The notes: generated by a model from the letters alone, not told the origin. 64,000 nt of DNA from Rhodococcus sp. Leaf278 (GCF_001426085.1 NZ_LMRR01000012.1:251318-315317); one strand, 5' to 3'; positions 8,182 through 17,332 are shown, counted from the first letter of the stretch. Numbers and translations: made by a program.

Positions 8182-8222
8182 TGCAGCACGCACCGACGTG
8201 TTCGCTCGAAGAGGGGTCCGAA

Positions 8223-9005
8223 GTGCCACGCAAGAAAACCACGCTGTCCGTCCTGCGCACCGAGGCGCTCACCCCGCACATGTACCGGGTGTATCTCGGC
8301 GGAGACAATTTCGACGACTTCGACGCGATCGACGAGACCGACGCCTACGTCAAGCTGTTCTTCGGAACCGACGACGATCCGATCATGCGCACCTATACCG
8401 TTCGATCCGTCGACACGAGTGCGCGCGAGATCGCGATCGACTTCGTGGTGCACGGCGACGAAGGAGTTGCCGGGCCGTGGGCCACCCGGGCGAAGCCGGG
8501 GGAAGAGATGTCGTTCTTCGGCCCGTCCGGTGGGTACGCCCCTCGGCCCGACGCGGACTGGCATCTGTTCGCAGGTGACGAATCGGCGATTCCCGCGATC
8601 TCGGCTGCCGTAGAGGCACTGCCCGAAGACGCCATCGCCAAAGTGTTCATCGAAGTTGCCGACCGTCACGACGAGATCTACATGGAAACGCTCGCCGTCG
8701 TCGACGTCACGTGGGTTCACCGGGGTGCCTCCTCCAACGAGGTCGGTGACGACCGAGCCGGCGACAACGCTCCCTTGATCGCCGCGGTCAAGGACACGGA
8801 ATGGCTACCCGGCCAGGCACAGGTCTTCGTGCACGGTGAGGCGCAGGCCGTGATGCACAACATCCGGCCCTACATTCGCAAGGAGCGTGGGATCTCTGCC
8901 GAATGGGCATCGATCTCGGGTTACTGGCGTCGCGGACGCACCGAGGAGACTTTCCGAGCCTGGAAGCGTGAGCTGGCACAGGCGGAAGCAGGCGTCGACG
9001 CCTGA
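8223..9005 (+). CDS. Siderophore-interacting FAD/NAD(P)H-dependent ferric reductase (SIP/ViuB family)
   Basis: The protein has 260 residues from GTG 8223, preceded by AAGAGGGG at 6-base spacing; an upstream in-frame ATG at 8181 falls on the iron-box candidate. Family marks are the FAD-binding MRTYTVRS, the NAD(P)H-site block DWHLFAGDESAIPAI, VTWVHRG, and the C-terminal GYWRRGRTEETFRAWKRE. These cytosolic enzymes release iron from imported ferric siderophores by reduction. The iron box supports iron-dependent repression. In M. tuberculosis the equivalent position holds viuB (Rv2895c), next to dprA and xerC as here. Confidence 0.92.
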   Translation: MPRKKTTLSVLRTEALTPHMYRVYLGGDNFDDFDAIDETDAYVKLFFGTDDDPIMRTYTVRSVDTSAREIAIDFVVHGDEGVAGPWATRAKPGEEMSFFGPSGGYAPRPDADWHLFAGDESAIPAISAAVEALPEDAIAKVFIEVADRHDEIYMETLAVVDVTWVHRGASSNEVGDDRAGDNAPLIAAVKDTEWLPGQAQVFVHGEAQAVMHNIRPYIRKERGISAEWASISGYWRRGRTEETFRAWKRELAQAEAGVDA

Positions 9006-9074
9006 GCTCGCACCGATGTCGTTCCGGCGGCGTGTCCGGTTGTCGTGCGAGTCGTCAGCACCCAAGCTGAGACT

Positions 9075-10001
9075 ATGACCGATTCGCTGCCGCCTCACCT
9101 CGGCGTCCACGTCGAAGAGTTCGCCGAACATCTTCGACTCGGTCGAGAGCGCTCCGAACACACCATTCGCGCCTATGTCGCGGATGCTCGATCGCTCCTC
9201 TCGCATCTCGCGGACTCCGACCCCGATGCGACCATCGCCGATCTCGACCTCCGGGCCGTGCGCTCCTGGCTGGCGAAGTATTCGGCGGCCGGCGCGGCCA
9301 GAACCTCGATGGCCAGGCGTACCTCGTCTGCGCGGACCTTCGGCAAATGGCTCGAGCGGGTGGGGGCGGTGCAGGTCGGGCCTGCCGAACGGCTGGCGGC
9401 ACCGTCGAGTCACCGGACTCTGCCTGGTGTACTGCGGCACAATCAGGCCGCCCAGGCGCTGGCGGCTGCCGAATCGGGTGCTGCCGAGCTCGATCCGATC
9501 GCGTTGAGGGATCGGCTCATCGTCGAGCTCCTCTACGCAACCGGGGTCCGCGTCGGGGAGTTGTGCGGACTCGACCTCGACGATGTCGACACCGATCGCC
9601 GCGTTGTCCGCGTTCTGGGCAAAGGAAACAAGGAGCGTTCTGCGCCGTACGGAATGCCGGCGGCACACGCTCTCGAGAAGTGGCTCGTCAGTGGCAGGCC
9701 GGAGTTGGTCGACGATCGGTCCGGGGCGGCTCTGTTGCTGGGTAGGAGGGGAGGGCGTCTCGACCAACGGCAGGCCAGGACCGCGGTTCACGCGGTACTC
9801 GAGACCGTTCCCGGTGGCCCCAGCCTCGGTCCGCACGGTCTGCGTCACACAGCAGCGACCCATCTCCTCGAAGGCGGCGCCGATCTCAGGGTGGTGCAGG
9901 AGTTGCTCGGGCACGCGTCCCTCGCAACCACGCAGATCTACACACACGTCTCGGTCGAACGGTTGCGAGCCGTGCACGATCAGGCTCACCCCCGGGCGTG
10001 A
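9075..10001 (+). CDS. xerC: Tyrosine recombinase XerC (chromosome dimer resolution)
   Basis: This 308-residue protein has an N-terminal SAM-like core-binding domain (about 10-95: [21 protein letters not shown]) and a C-terminal catalytic domain. Catalytic residues are visible: Arg in [12 protein letters not shown], Lys in VLGKGNKER, His-x-x-Arg in [15 protein letters not shown], His in [15 protein letters not shown], and the Tyr nucleophile in [11 protein letters not shown] 9075 gives the usual short N-terminus; a GTG at 9045 would add 10 residues. It follows the SIP gene, and the genomic position supports housekeeping XerC rather than a mobile-element integrase. Confidence 0.94.
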   Translation: MTDSLPPHLGVHVEEFAEHLRLGRERSEHTIRAYVADARSLLSHLADSDPDATIADLDLRAVRSWLAKYSAAGAARTSMARRTSSARTFGKWLERVGAVQVGPAERLAAPSSHRTLPGVLRHNQAAQALAAAESGAAELDPIALRDRLIVELLYATGVRVGELCGLDLDDVDTDRRVVRVLGKGNKERSAPYGMPAAHALEKWLVSGRPELVDDRSGAALLLGRRGGRLDQRQARTAVHAVLETVPGGPSLGPHGLRHTAATHLLEGGADLRVVQELLGHASLATTQIYTHVSVERLRAVHDQAHPRA

Positions 10002-10035
10002 GTCGAGCGTCGGCGACGCTACGTTTGGTAGCGTC

Positions 10036-11388
10036 ATGACCGACCAACCAGACCGAGTACGGGGGACCGTGGACCGCGACCGACCGCAGGGTGCTTCGGA
10101 ACCGTGGTCGATGCATGTCCGTGAGAACCTCGCGGCCGAGGGGCAGGAGCCCGGCAACCGAAGCGGTGAGGCACCGGAGAACAGTTCTCGGCCGGCATCA
10201 TCGGAGCCGAATGTCCGATCGCGCTCGACGCCGCGGCAGCCGCCACCTTGGCAAACTCCCGATTCGATCGAGCGGCGTGCCGTTCCACCGAGGTACAACC
10301 CGCCCGTGCCGCTGGAGCCGGGGCCGGTGGCTGCGGAGTTCGACCGACACACGCCCGCGCAACCGCGGCCGGAGGAGTTCCCGGCACCTGGTGGAGGCTG
10401 GTCGCCGCAACCGTGGGCGGGTGCGCCGAACCCGTATCGCCCCACCAGCCAGGATCTGGGTGCCGATTCGCTGCTGAAGCGTCCCAAGCGAGCGTCGAAC
10501 TCCGGATGGCGTCGAGGCGTTCACCGGCTGACCGGTGGTGTCATCAATCCGGGTGAGTCGACGGCCGAGGAGCGGTACCGAAATCAGGTCGAGCGAATCC
10601 GTCAACCTGTGCTCGGTGACTACCGGATCGCGTTCCTCTCCCTCAAGGGTGGTGTCGGCAAGACGACCACCACGCTCGGCCTCGGCTCGACGTTCGCGTC
10701 GTTGCGGGGAGATTGCGTCATCGCCGTGGACGCGAACCCCGACTTCGGCACCCTCGGAGAGCGAGTTCCCCGGCAGACGTCGTCGACCGTCCGCGACCTG
10801 TTGGCAGCCGCACCGAACATTCGGCGCTACTCCGACATTCGCGAGCACACCTCGCAGGCACCGAGTCGACTGGAAGTGCTTGCAGGAGAGCGCGACCCGG
10901 CGGCGTCCGAGATGTTCGGCGAAGAGGATTACCGAGCCGTCATCGACATGCTGCAGGTGTACTACAACCTGATCCTGACCGATTGCGGAACCGGCATCAT
11001 GCATTCGGCGATGAACGGCGTGCTGCAGCTGGCCAACGCGCTCGTACTGGTGAGTTCTCCGGCGGTCGACGGTGCCCGCAGTGCCGCGGCGACATTGGAC
11101 TGGCTCGAGCTGCACGGGTACGGACACCTGGTCGAGCGAACGGTCGTGGTGATCAGCTCGGTGCGTCCGGGCTCGTCGGCAGTGGACATGAACCTGCTGC
11201 AGCAGCATTTCCTCGAACGCTGTCGCGCAGTCCTCGTCGTCCCGTTCGACGAGCATCTGGCAGAGGGCGCGGTGGTCGATCTCGATCTGTTGCGCCCGCA
11301 GACCAGAAGCGCATTCGTCGAGCTCGCCGCCATGGTCGCGGACGATTTTCCGGCAGCGTCCGGCCGACACTCGGGTCCCCTGCGCTGA
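10036..11388 (+). CDS. MinD/ParA-type ATPase with long proline-rich N-terminus (EspI-like), orphan
   Basis: This 450-residue protein starts at ATG 10036. The first 170 residues or so are Pro/Arg/Glu-rich and disordered-looking. A P-loop ATPase of the MinD/ParA group follows: deviant Walker A FLSLKGGVGKTTTTLGLG, VIAVDANPDFGTLGERV, and LILTDCGTGIMHSAMNGVL. The layout is like the EspI/Rv3876-type proteins of ESX loci, but no ESX gene is nearby. A TACGTT -10-like element ends 11 bases before the start. A partner or cargo is not evident. The last gene of the rightward block, it converges with an M23 peptidase gene only 3 bases away. Confidence 0.8.
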   Translation: MTDQPDRVRGTVDRDRPQGASEPWSMHVRENLAAEGQEPGNRSGEAPENSSRPASSEPNVRSRSTPRQPPPWQTPDSIERRAVPPRYNPPVPLEPGPVAAEFDRHTPAQPRPEEFPAPGGGWSPQPWAGAPNPYRPTSQDLGADSLLKRPKRASNSGWRRGVHRLTGGVINPGESTAEERYRNQVERIRQPVLGDYRIAFLSLKGGVGKTTTTLGLGSTFASLRGDCVIAVDANPDFGTLGERVPRQTSSTVRDLLAAAPNIRRYSDIREHTSQAPSRLEVLAGERDPAASEMFGEEDYRAVIDMLQVYYNLILTDCGTGIMHSAMNGVLQLANALVLVSSPAVDGARSAAATLDWLELHGYGHLVERTVVVISSVRPGSSAVDMNLLQQHFLERCRAVLVVPFDEHLAEGAVVDLDLLRPQTRSAFVELAAMVADDFPAASGRHSGPLR

Positions 11389-11391
11389 CAT

Positions 11392-11898
11392 TCACCGGCT
11401 CGGTTCGTCCACCGGTTTCAACCTGATCGGCCGGGTGCGTACCAGCGCCGTCGGATCCAGGTATTCGCGGCCTCGTCTGATGCCCCAGTGCAGACATGTG
11501 GGCGAGCAGCCCTCGTGTCCGAACGCCACCGAACCCAGCACCGTTCCGCGTCGGACCCGCGTTCCTGCTGTGACCGCGGCCGTCACCGGCTCGTACGTCG
11601 AGCGCAGTCCTCCCGCATGGTCGACCGATACGACGGGCTTTCCCGCGACCGAACCGGCGAACACCACCGTGCCGTCGGCCACCGCCAGTACCGATCGTCC
11701 CTCGTCGGCGGCGAGGTCGATACCGCGGTGTCCGGGGAGCCAATCCTGGTCGGGAAGGTCGAACGGGGTGACGATGCGGGGCTTCGGCTGCAACGGCCAG
11801 GTGAAGTCGCCCGGAGCGGCCGATGCGACCGTCGTCGAGAGCGAGAGGCCGACCGCGACGCCGATCGACGATGCCCGCGCAGCGAGACGAAAGTTCAT
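11392..11898 (-). CDS. Secreted M23-family (LytM-like) peptidase domain protein with altered active site
   Basis: This 168-residue protein has a signal peptide (MNFRLAARASSIGVAVGL, cleavage near VASAAPG) and one M23 domain. The zinc-ligand motif HRGIDLAAD is intact, followed by VLAVADGTVVFAG. In the C-terminal motif, normally HxH, the sequence is SPTCLHWGIRRG. The second His (ligand) remains but the first, catalytic in LytM, is Cys. It may therefore be inactive or unusual, perhaps a cell-wall-binding or amidase-activating protein. M. tuberculosis has an M23 gene (Rv2891) in the same place beside rpsB. It is divergent from rpsB. Confidence 0.85.
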   Translation of the reverse strand: MNFRLAARASSIGVAVGLSLSTTVASAAPGDFTWPLQPKPRIVTPFDLPDQDWLPGHRGIDLAADEGRSVLAVADGTVVFAGSVAGKPVVSVDHAGGLRSTYEPVTAAVTAGTRVRRGTVLGSVAFGHEGCSPTCLHWGIRRGREYLDPTALVRTRPIRLKPVDEPSR

Positions 11899-12245
11899 CC
11901 GTCGACCATCTCCCGAATCAGAGCGCCGAAACGGTAGCGAACGTCGATTGTGGACGATGGACTTCTTTGTCCACAGGTAGCGGAATCTCTTGACAGTCGG
12001 GCCTGGTTATGAAGGGGGGCGCGGCAGGTCTACACTGGTCAATGCGGCCTGTGCGTGCACGGGTCGACTTCGCGCGTCCGTTGTCATCGCATCGTCTGCC
12101 ACGGCAGAACCATCGATGCGAGAACCGGTTGTCGGCGGTCCTGAGAATCCTCGTGGTTCGCGGGTCCGGCAACCCCAGCGGCCGCCAGGGCAGAGGTCAC
12201 CGACACTCTGCGTCAACCGCACCATCGAAAGAGAGTTCTTCAGCC
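11899..12245 (+). other. 347-bp divergent intergenic region and rpsB leader
   Basis: It separates the M23 peptidase gene (leftward) from rpsB (rightward). It contains an inverted pair of DnaA-box-like sequences, TGTGGACGA (11949-11957) and TTGTCCACA (11967-11975), whose cores form a 7-bp inverted repeat. A TACACT -10-like hexamer at 12031-12036 would give rpsB a leader of about 200 bases. No gene is supported here. The long leader could carry ribosomal-protein feedback control, which is inference. Confidence 0.4.
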
Positions 12246-13136
12246 ATGGCTGTAGTAACAATGAAGCAGCTGCTCGACAGCGGCACACACTTCGGACACC
12301 AGACCCGTCGCTGGAACCCGAAGATGAAGCGATTCATCTTCACCGACCGCAACGGCATCTACATCATCGACTTGCAGCAGACTCTGACGTTCATCGACAG
12401 GGCCTACGAGTTCGTCAAGGAGACCGTTGCCCACGGAGGCACGGTTCTGTTCGTCGGCACCAAGAAGCAGGCGCAGGAGTCCATCGCAGCCGAGGCGACT
12501 CGCGTGGGCATGCCCTACGTCAACCAGCGCTGGCTCGGTGGCATGCTCACCAACTTCCAGACCGTGCACAAGCGCCTCGTTCGCCTCAAGGAGCTCGAGG
12601 CAATGGAGCAGACCGGCGGCTTCGAGGGACGCACCAAGAAGGAAATCCTCATGCTCACGCGTGAGATGACCAAGCTCGACCGCACCCTCGGTGGTATCCG
12701 GGACATGGCCAAGGTTCCGTCGGCCATCTGGATCGTCGACACCAACAAGGAGCACCTCGCGGTTGCCGAGGCCCGTAAGTTGAACATCCCGGTCATCGCG
12801 ATCCTCGACACCAACTGCGATCCCGACGTGGTCGACTACCCGATCCCGGGTAACGACGACGCGATCCGTTCCGCTGCGCTGCTGACCAAGGTCGTCGCGT
12901 CCGCAGTCGCCGAGGGCGTACAGGCGCGAGCAGGTCAGAACACTGCATCCGACGCCAAGCCCGAGGTCGGCGCAGGCGAGCCCCTCGCCGAGTGGGAGCT
13001 CGAGCAGCTCCAGCAGGCGTCACCCGCGGCAGACGCACCGGCCGCGGACGCACCGGCAGCAGAGGAAGCTCCGGCAACCGACGCTCCCGCGGCAGAGGCT
13101 CCGGCAGCAGAGGAAGCACCAGCCGCTCAGGCTTGA
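12246..13136 (+). CDS. rpsB: 30S ribosomal protein S2
   Basis: The protein has 296 residues from ATG 12246 ([27 protein letters not shown]). Conserved blocks include [26 protein letters not shown] and [27 protein letters not shown]. The last 50 residues or so are an Ala/Pro/Glu repeat tail ([19 protein letters not shown]), a lineage-type extension seen in related actinobacteria. A longer upstream reading frame runs through the leader and is not used. It is followed by tsf after 158 bp that contain a 12-bp hairpin, the standard rpsB-tsf pair. Confidence 0.97.
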   Translation: MAVVTMKQLLDSGTHFGHQTRRWNPKMKRFIFTDRNGIYIIDLQQTLTFIDRAYEFVKETVAHGGTVLFVGTKKQAQESIAAEATRVGMPYVNQRWLGGMLTNFQTVHKRLVRLKELEAMEQTGGFEGRTKKEILMLTREMTKLDRTLGGIRDMAKVPSAIWIVDTNKEHLAVAEARKLNIPVIAILDTNCDPDVVDYPIPGNDDAIRSAALLTKVVASAVAEGVQARAGQNTASDAKPEVGAGEPLAEWELEQLQQASPAADAPAADAPAAEEAPATDAPAAEAPAAEEAPAAQA

Positions 13137-13147
13137 TCGAATTCGGT

Positions 13148-13175
13148 CCCGGTTCACCCTCAGGGGTGGGCCGGG
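13148..13175 (+). terminator. Hairpin between rpsB and tsf (attenuator or partial terminator candidate)
   Basis: CCCGGTTCACCC (13148-13159) pairs with GGGTGGGCCGGG (13164-13175) over 12 bp, two of them G-T wobbles, with a TCAG loop. No T-run follows. It lies within the rpsB-tsf operon spacer, so it may tune the S2:EF-Ts ratio or stabilise the upstream mRNA end. Confidence 0.45.
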
Positions 13176-13294
13176 GCCGCTTCGGTATGTCAGGGTGGTG
13201 GTCGGTGCGGCTCCACAGTGAGCCCGTCGACCACGCCCTGGAACAGCATTTTTCGTCAACGCCCGTACCCAGACTTTGAGGAGGCTCGCCCACG

Positions 13295-14119
13295 ATGGCG
13301 AACTACACTGCCGCCGACGTCAAGCGGCTCCGTGAGCTCACCGGCTCCGGAATGATGGACTGCAAGAACGCGCTCGCCGAGAACGACGGCGACTACGACA
13401 AGGCCGTCGAGTACCTGCGTATCAAGGGTGCCAAGGACGTCGGCAAGCGCGCCGAGCGCAATACCGCCGAGGGCCTCGTCGTCGCCGAGGGTGGAGTGCT
13501 CGTCGAGATCAACTCCGAAACCGACTTCGTGGCCAAGAACGACGAGTTCCAGACCTTCGCGGCGTCCGTTGCGGCGACGGCTGCAGCAGGCAAGCCGGCC
13601 GACGTCGATGCCCTCAAGGCGCTCGACCTGAACGGCAAGACTGTCGAAACGGCTCTGAACGAGCTGTCGGCGAAGATCGGCGAGAAGCTCGAGCTGCGTC
13701 GCGTCGTGTCCTACGACGGCAACACCGCCACCTACCTGCACAAGCGCAGCGCGGATCTGCCGCCTGCCGTCGGCGTCCTCGTCGAGTACACCGGTGACGG
13801 CGACGCCGCAGGCGACGCCGCTCGCGCCGCTGCGATGCAGATCGCTGCCCTCAAGGCCAAGTACGTCACGCGTGACGAGGTCCCCGAGGACCTGGTGGCC
13901 GCCGAGCGTCGCATCGCCGAGGAGACCGCTCGCGAAGAAGGCAAGCCGGAGCAGGCATTGCCGAAGATCGTCGAAGGTCGCGTGAACGGATTCTTCAAGG
14001 ACGTCGTTCTCACCGAACAGAAGTCGGTGCAGGACGGCAACAAGACCGTCAAGGCCATTCTCGACGAGGCCGGCGTGACCATCACCCGCTTCTCTCGATT
14101 CGAGGTCGGCGCCAGCTAG
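13295..14119 (+). CDS. tsf: Translation elongation factor Ts
   Basis: This 274-residue protein has an N-terminal UBA-like domain ([24 protein letters not shown]) and the EF-Tu-binding signature ETDFVAKND, plus the core domains. EF-Ts exchanges GDP for GTP on EF-Tu. GAGGAGG lies about 12 bases before ATG 13295. Length is normal for actinobacteria. It is downstream of rpsB and followed by a hairpin at 14142-14180 before pyrH. Confidence 0.97.
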   Translation: MANYTAADVKRLRELTGSGMMDCKNALAENDGDYDKAVEYLRIKGAKDVGKRAERNTAEGLVVAEGGVLVEINSETDFVAKNDEFQTFAASVAATAAAGKPADVDALKALDLNGKTVETALNELSAKIGEKLELRRVVSYDGNTATYLHKRSADLPPAVGVLVEYTGDGDAAGDAARAAAMQIAALKAKYVTRDEVPEDLVAAERRIAEETAREEGKPEQALPKIVEGRVNGFFKDVVLTEQKSVQDGNKTVKAILDEAGVTITRFSRFEVGAS

Positions 14120-14141
14120 TCTGCGCACCGGTCGGTCGAGG

Positions 14142-14180
14142 CGATGCCGTTCATTCGATTCCATCGAGTGGGCGGCATCG
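14142..14180 (+). terminator. Candidate hairpin terminator between tsf and pyrH
   Basis: CGATGCCG (14142-14149) pairs with CGGCATCG (14173-14180). Within the loop, TCGAT (14155-14159) pairs with ATCGA (14163-14167). The nested hairpin has no T-run and begins about 23 bases after the tsf stop. Confidence 0.4.
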
Positions 14181-14283
14181 TTCGTGCGCGAGGCACGTCG
14201 GAGCCGTGTCCACCGACCGGGTACCGATAGGGCAGGATGATCGGTGAGTAAACCGTAGTGTTCGACGAGTACCGAGGAGAGCT

Positions 14284-15012
14284 ATGACCGATCCGGCCCC
14301 TGACCGTCCCGGGTTCCGACGCGTGATGCTCAAACTGGGTGGGGAGATGTTCGGTGGAGGCCAAGTGGGGCTCGACCCGGATGTCGTGAACAACGTCGCC
14401 GAACAGATTGCCGAGGTGGTGTCCACCGGAGTTCAGGTCGCCGTCGTGATCGGTGGCGGAAACTTCTTCCGGGGTGCCGAACTGCAGCAGCGTGGAATGG
14501 ATCGATCTCGGTCGGACTACATGGGCATGCTCGGCACGGTCATGAATTGCCTTGCGCTGCAAGACTTCCTGGAAAAGCAGGGCGTGGCGACGAGGGTGCA
14601 GACGGCAATCACCATGGGCCAGGTCGCGGAGCCGTACCTACCACTACGCGCGCGCAGGCACCTGGAGAAGGGTCGCGTCGTGATCTTCGGCGCCGGAATG
14701 GGGATGCCCTACTTCTCCACCGACACCACTGCAGCGCAGCGCGCCCTCGAGATCGGAGCCGAGGTGCTGCTGATGGCCAAGGGCGTCGACGGCGTCTACT
14801 CGGCCGATCCGCGTCTGGACCCCGACGCAACGATGTTCGACACGATCACCCACCGCGAGGCGATCGAGCAGGGACTCAAAGTTGCCGACGCGACTGCTTT
14901 CAGCCTGTGCATGGACAACCAGATGCCGATGTTGGTGTTCAATTTGTTGGTTCAAGGAAATATTGCTCGCGCCGTGGCGGGCGAGAAGATCGGCACGCTG
15001 GTCACGTCGTGA
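14284..15012 (+). CDS. pyrH: Uridylate kinase (UMP kinase)
   Basis: This 242-residue amino-acid-kinase-fold enzyme phosphorylates UMP to UDP. Motifs: [14 protein letters not shown] (phosphate site), [45 protein letters not shown] and [19 protein letters not shown] 14284 follows GAGGAGAG. It leads the pyrH-frr-cdsA run; frr follows after 55 bases. Confidence 0.97.
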   Translation: MTDPAPDRPGFRRVMLKLGGEMFGGGQVGLDPDVVNNVAEQIAEVVSTGVQVAVVIGGGNFFRGAELQQRGMDRSRSDYMGMLGTVMNCLALQDFLEKQGVATRVQTAITMGQVAEPYLPLRARRHLEKGRVVIFGAGMGMPYFSTDTTAAQRALEIGAEVLLMAKGVDGVYSADPRLDPDATMFDTITHREAIEQGLKVADATAFSLCMDNQMPMLVFNLLVQGNIARAVAGEKIGTLVTS

Positions 15013-15067
15013 ACGTCACCGACACGACCGTGGGCGAATCGAGAACGAAGACGATGGAGGACAGATC

Positions 15068-15625
15068 GTGATTGACGAAGCTCTCTTCGACGCCGAAGAG
15101 AAGATGGAAAAGGCCGTATCGGTTGCACGTGACGATCTGTCCTCGATTCGTACCGGGCGTGCCAACCCGGGAATGTTCTCGCGCATCGTCATCGAGTACT
15201 ACGGAGCACCGACGCCGATCACTCAGCTGGCGAGCATCAGCGTCCCGGAAGCTCGTCTGGTCGTGATCAAGCCGTACGAGTCGAACCAACTCGGGCCGAT
15301 CGAAACCGCGATCCGTAACTCGGACCTCGGGGTGAACCCTACGAACGACGGCAACCTGATTCGTATCGGTGTCCCGCAGCTGACGGAAGAGCGTCGCCGA
15401 GAATTCGTCAAGCAGGCGAAGGGCAAGGGAGAGGACGCGAAGGTGTCCATTCGCAACGTCCGCCGCAAGACGATGGAAGAGCTCAAGCGGATCCAGAAGG
15501 ACGGCGAAGCGGGTGAGGACGACGTCGTACGCGCGGAAAACGAGCTCGACAAGACAACCGCCAAGTACACCGCGTCGGTGGACGATCTCGTCAAGCGTAA
15601 AGAAGGCGAGTTGATGGAGGTCTGA
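15068..15625 (+). CDS. frr: Ribosome recycling factor
   Basis: The protein has 185 residues from GTG 15068 ([20 protein letters not shown]), with GGAGG about 10 bases upstream. Family motifs: [65 protein letters not shown] and the C-terminal helix [10 protein letters not shown]. It splits post-termination ribosomes together with EF-G. A longer upstream frame overlaps pyrH and is a shadow. Confidence 0.96.
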   Translation: MIDEALFDAEEKMEKAVSVARDDLSSIRTGRANPGMFSRIVIEYYGAPTPITQLASISVPEARLVVIKPYESNQLGPIETAIRNSDLGVNPTNDGNLIRIGVPQLTEERRREFVKQAKGKGEDAKVSIRNVRRKTMEELKRIQKDGEAGEDDVVRAENELDKTTAKYTASVDDLVKRKEGELMEV

Positions 15626-15659
15626 CCTCCGAAAGGAGTGGCTTTCACGACGGCAGACG

Positions 15660-16574
15660 ATGAATCGCGAGGAGTTGACGACAGTGGTGGGACCGGATCG
15701 GCAGGAGGGCAGCGGTACGCCTGCCGGCTCGTCCGGGGTCGCTGCCGCGAAGTCCGCCGGTAAAGCCGGCCGTAACCTGCCTGCCGCGATCGGCGTCGGC
15801 GGCAGTTTGGGCATCGGCTTGATTCTCGTCCTCGTGTTCGTCCCGCTGGTGTGGATCGGGGTCGTGGCCGTTGCATTGGCCGTCGCGACGTACGAGGTAT
15901 CGAAGCGGCTTCGTGAGGGCGGTGTACTGGTTCCGCGCATCCCGCTGATCATCGGCGGTCAGGCCATGATCTGGCTGGGCTGGCCGTTCGGTGCCGTCGG
16001 AGTGCTCAGCGCTGCGGTGGGCACCGTCGTGGTCTGCATGGTGTGGTTGCTGCTGCGGCAAGGGTTCGGCACCGCTCCCAAGAACTATCTCGAAGAACTG
16101 TCGGTCACTGTTCTGGTGGCGTGTTGGCTGCCGCTCCTGGCCTCGTTCGCCGTTCTGATGGTCCTGCAGGACAACGGTGCCGGACGCATCCTGGTCTTCG
16201 TCATCGGTGTCGTGTGCTCGGATGTCGGCGGTTACATAGCGGGCGTGTTGTTCGGGAAGCACCCGATGGCACCTGCAATCAGTCCGAAGAAGTCCTGGGA
16301 GGGGCTCGTCGGATCGCTTGTCTTCTGCATCATCGGTTGCCTGTTGACGGTGACTCTCATTTTGGGGGCGAACTCGCTGATCGGTGTATTGCTCGGAGTC
16401 GTGCTGGTCGTCACGGGCACCCTGGGCGACCTCATCGAATCGCAGGTCAAGCGCGACCTCAGAATCAAGGACATGGGAACTCTGTTACCCGGCCACGGCG
16501 GCATCATGGACCGACTCGACTCGCTGCTGCCGTCGGCGTTCGTGGCATGGCTCGTGTTCACCGTGTTGCTCTGA
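15660..16574 (+). CDS. cdsA: Phosphatidate cytidylyltransferase (CDP-diacylglycerol synthase)
   Basis: This 304-residue multi-pass membrane enzyme makes CDP-diacylglycerol from phosphatidic acid and CTP. After a 40-residue cytosolic N-terminus come about eight membrane segments. The family signature is complete near the C-terminus: SQVKRDLRIKDMGTLLPGHG, followed by GIMDR. The start is uncertain. AAGGAG at 15633-15638 is 21 bases from ATG 15660, while AGGAG near 15670 better fits GTG 15684 or 15687, which would shorten the protein by 8 or 9 residues. Confidence 0.93.
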   Translation: MNREELTTVVGPDRQEGSGTPAGSSGVAAAKSAGKAGRNLPAAIGVGGSLGIGLILVLVFVPLVWIGVVAVALAVATYEVSKRLREGGVLVPRIPLIIGGQAMIWLGWPFGAVGVLSAAVGTVVVCMVWLLLRQGFGTAPKNYLEELSVTVLVACWLPLLASFAVLMVLQDNGAGRILVFVIGVVCSDVGGYIAGVLFGKHPMAPAISPKKSWEGLVGSLVFCIIGCLLTVTLILGANSLIGVLLGVVLVVTGTLGDLIESQVKRDLRIKDMGTLLPGHGGIMDRLDSLLPSAFVAWLVFTVLL

Positions 16575-16591
16575 GACGACTCCGTCGGACG

Positions 16592-17311
16592 ATGCGCGGT
16601 GATCGCGGCAAGGTGATCCCGAGTCCCAACATCTGGCACTGGCCACACCTCTACGAGGCAGAGAACCGGGCTCAGGATGTCGATGGTGCCGTGTTCGAGG
16701 CCATCAAATCTGTCGCGGACTGGGCCGGCAAGACAGTTGTCGATGTGGGCTGCGGAAGCGGATTTCACCTTCCAATCTTCGCCGCCGATGCCGAGAGCGT
16801 GCTGGGCGTGGAGCCGCACGAACCGCTTGCGGCCGCGGCGAGATCGCGGGTGGTCGACCTCTCGAACGTCGAGGTGCAGACTGCCGGAGCGGAGTCGCTA
16901 CCGGTTGCCGACGGCAGCGTCGATCTTGTTCATGCTCGCACGGCGTACTTTTTCGGCCCCGGTTGTGGGCCCGGTATCCGCGAGGCAATGCGAGTCCTCC
17001 GACCCGGCGGCGCGCTGGTCGTCGTCGACCTCGACGCAACGGCGTCTCCGTACGGTGACTGGATGCGTGCGGATCTTCCGCATTACGATCCAGCCGCCGT
17101 CGAGGCATTCTTCGACGCGCAGGGGTTCGAGCTGCAACGCATCGATACCAGATGGACGTTTCCCGACCGTCGAATCTTGCGCGATGTGCTGGGAATCGAA
17201 TTCTCCCCGCGAGTAGCGCGAGCGGCGACAAGGGCAGTCGACGGACTGACCCTGGGTGTGCGCTATCGCGTCCACGTTCGGTACAAACCGACGGGCGTCG
17301 AACTGAGGTGA
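16592..17311 (+). CDS. Class I SAM-dependent methyltransferase
   Basis: The protein has 239 residues. The SAM-binding motif I is VVDVGCGSGFHLPIF, with the acidic end of beta-2 in VLGVEPHEPLAAAARSR and a Methyltransf_11-like post-motif (REAMRVLRPGGALVVVDLD). The substrate is unknown. ATG 16592 is given, but GTG 16613 would start directly at IPSPNIWHWPHLYEAENRA, where I believe many relatives begin. It lies 17 bases after cdsA on the same strand and converges with the CitE-like gene. Confidence 0.85.
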   Translation: MRGDRGKVIPSPNIWHWPHLYEAENRAQDVDGAVFEAIKSVADWAGKTVVDVGCGSGFHLPIFAADAESVLGVEPHEPLAAAARSRVVDLSNVEVQTAGAESLPVADGSVDLVHARTAYFFGPGCGPGIREAMRVLRPGGALVVVDLDATASPYGDWMRADLPHYDPAAVEAFFDAQGFELQRIDTRWTFPDRRILRDVLGIEFSPRVARAATRAVDGLTLGVRYRVHVRYKPTGVELR

Positions 17312-17332
17312 GCCTGCCTCAGCGTCGAGCGA

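Noticed and set aside
9075-10001. Possibility that the tyrosine recombinase is a phage or island integrase
   Set aside because: Length, motifs and position next to dprA/SIP match housekeeping XerC. No tRNA, att repeat or phage gene is nearby.
8805-10487. 560-codon antisense frame across the SIP gene, xerC and the MinD-like gene
   Set aside because: It overlaps three well-supported genes and has no domain.
13020-13136. Ala/Pro repeats at the rpsB 3' end considered as a frameshift or foreign insertion
   Set aside because: The frame continues to a normal stop, and such acidic Ala/Pro tails are common on S2 of related actinobacteria.
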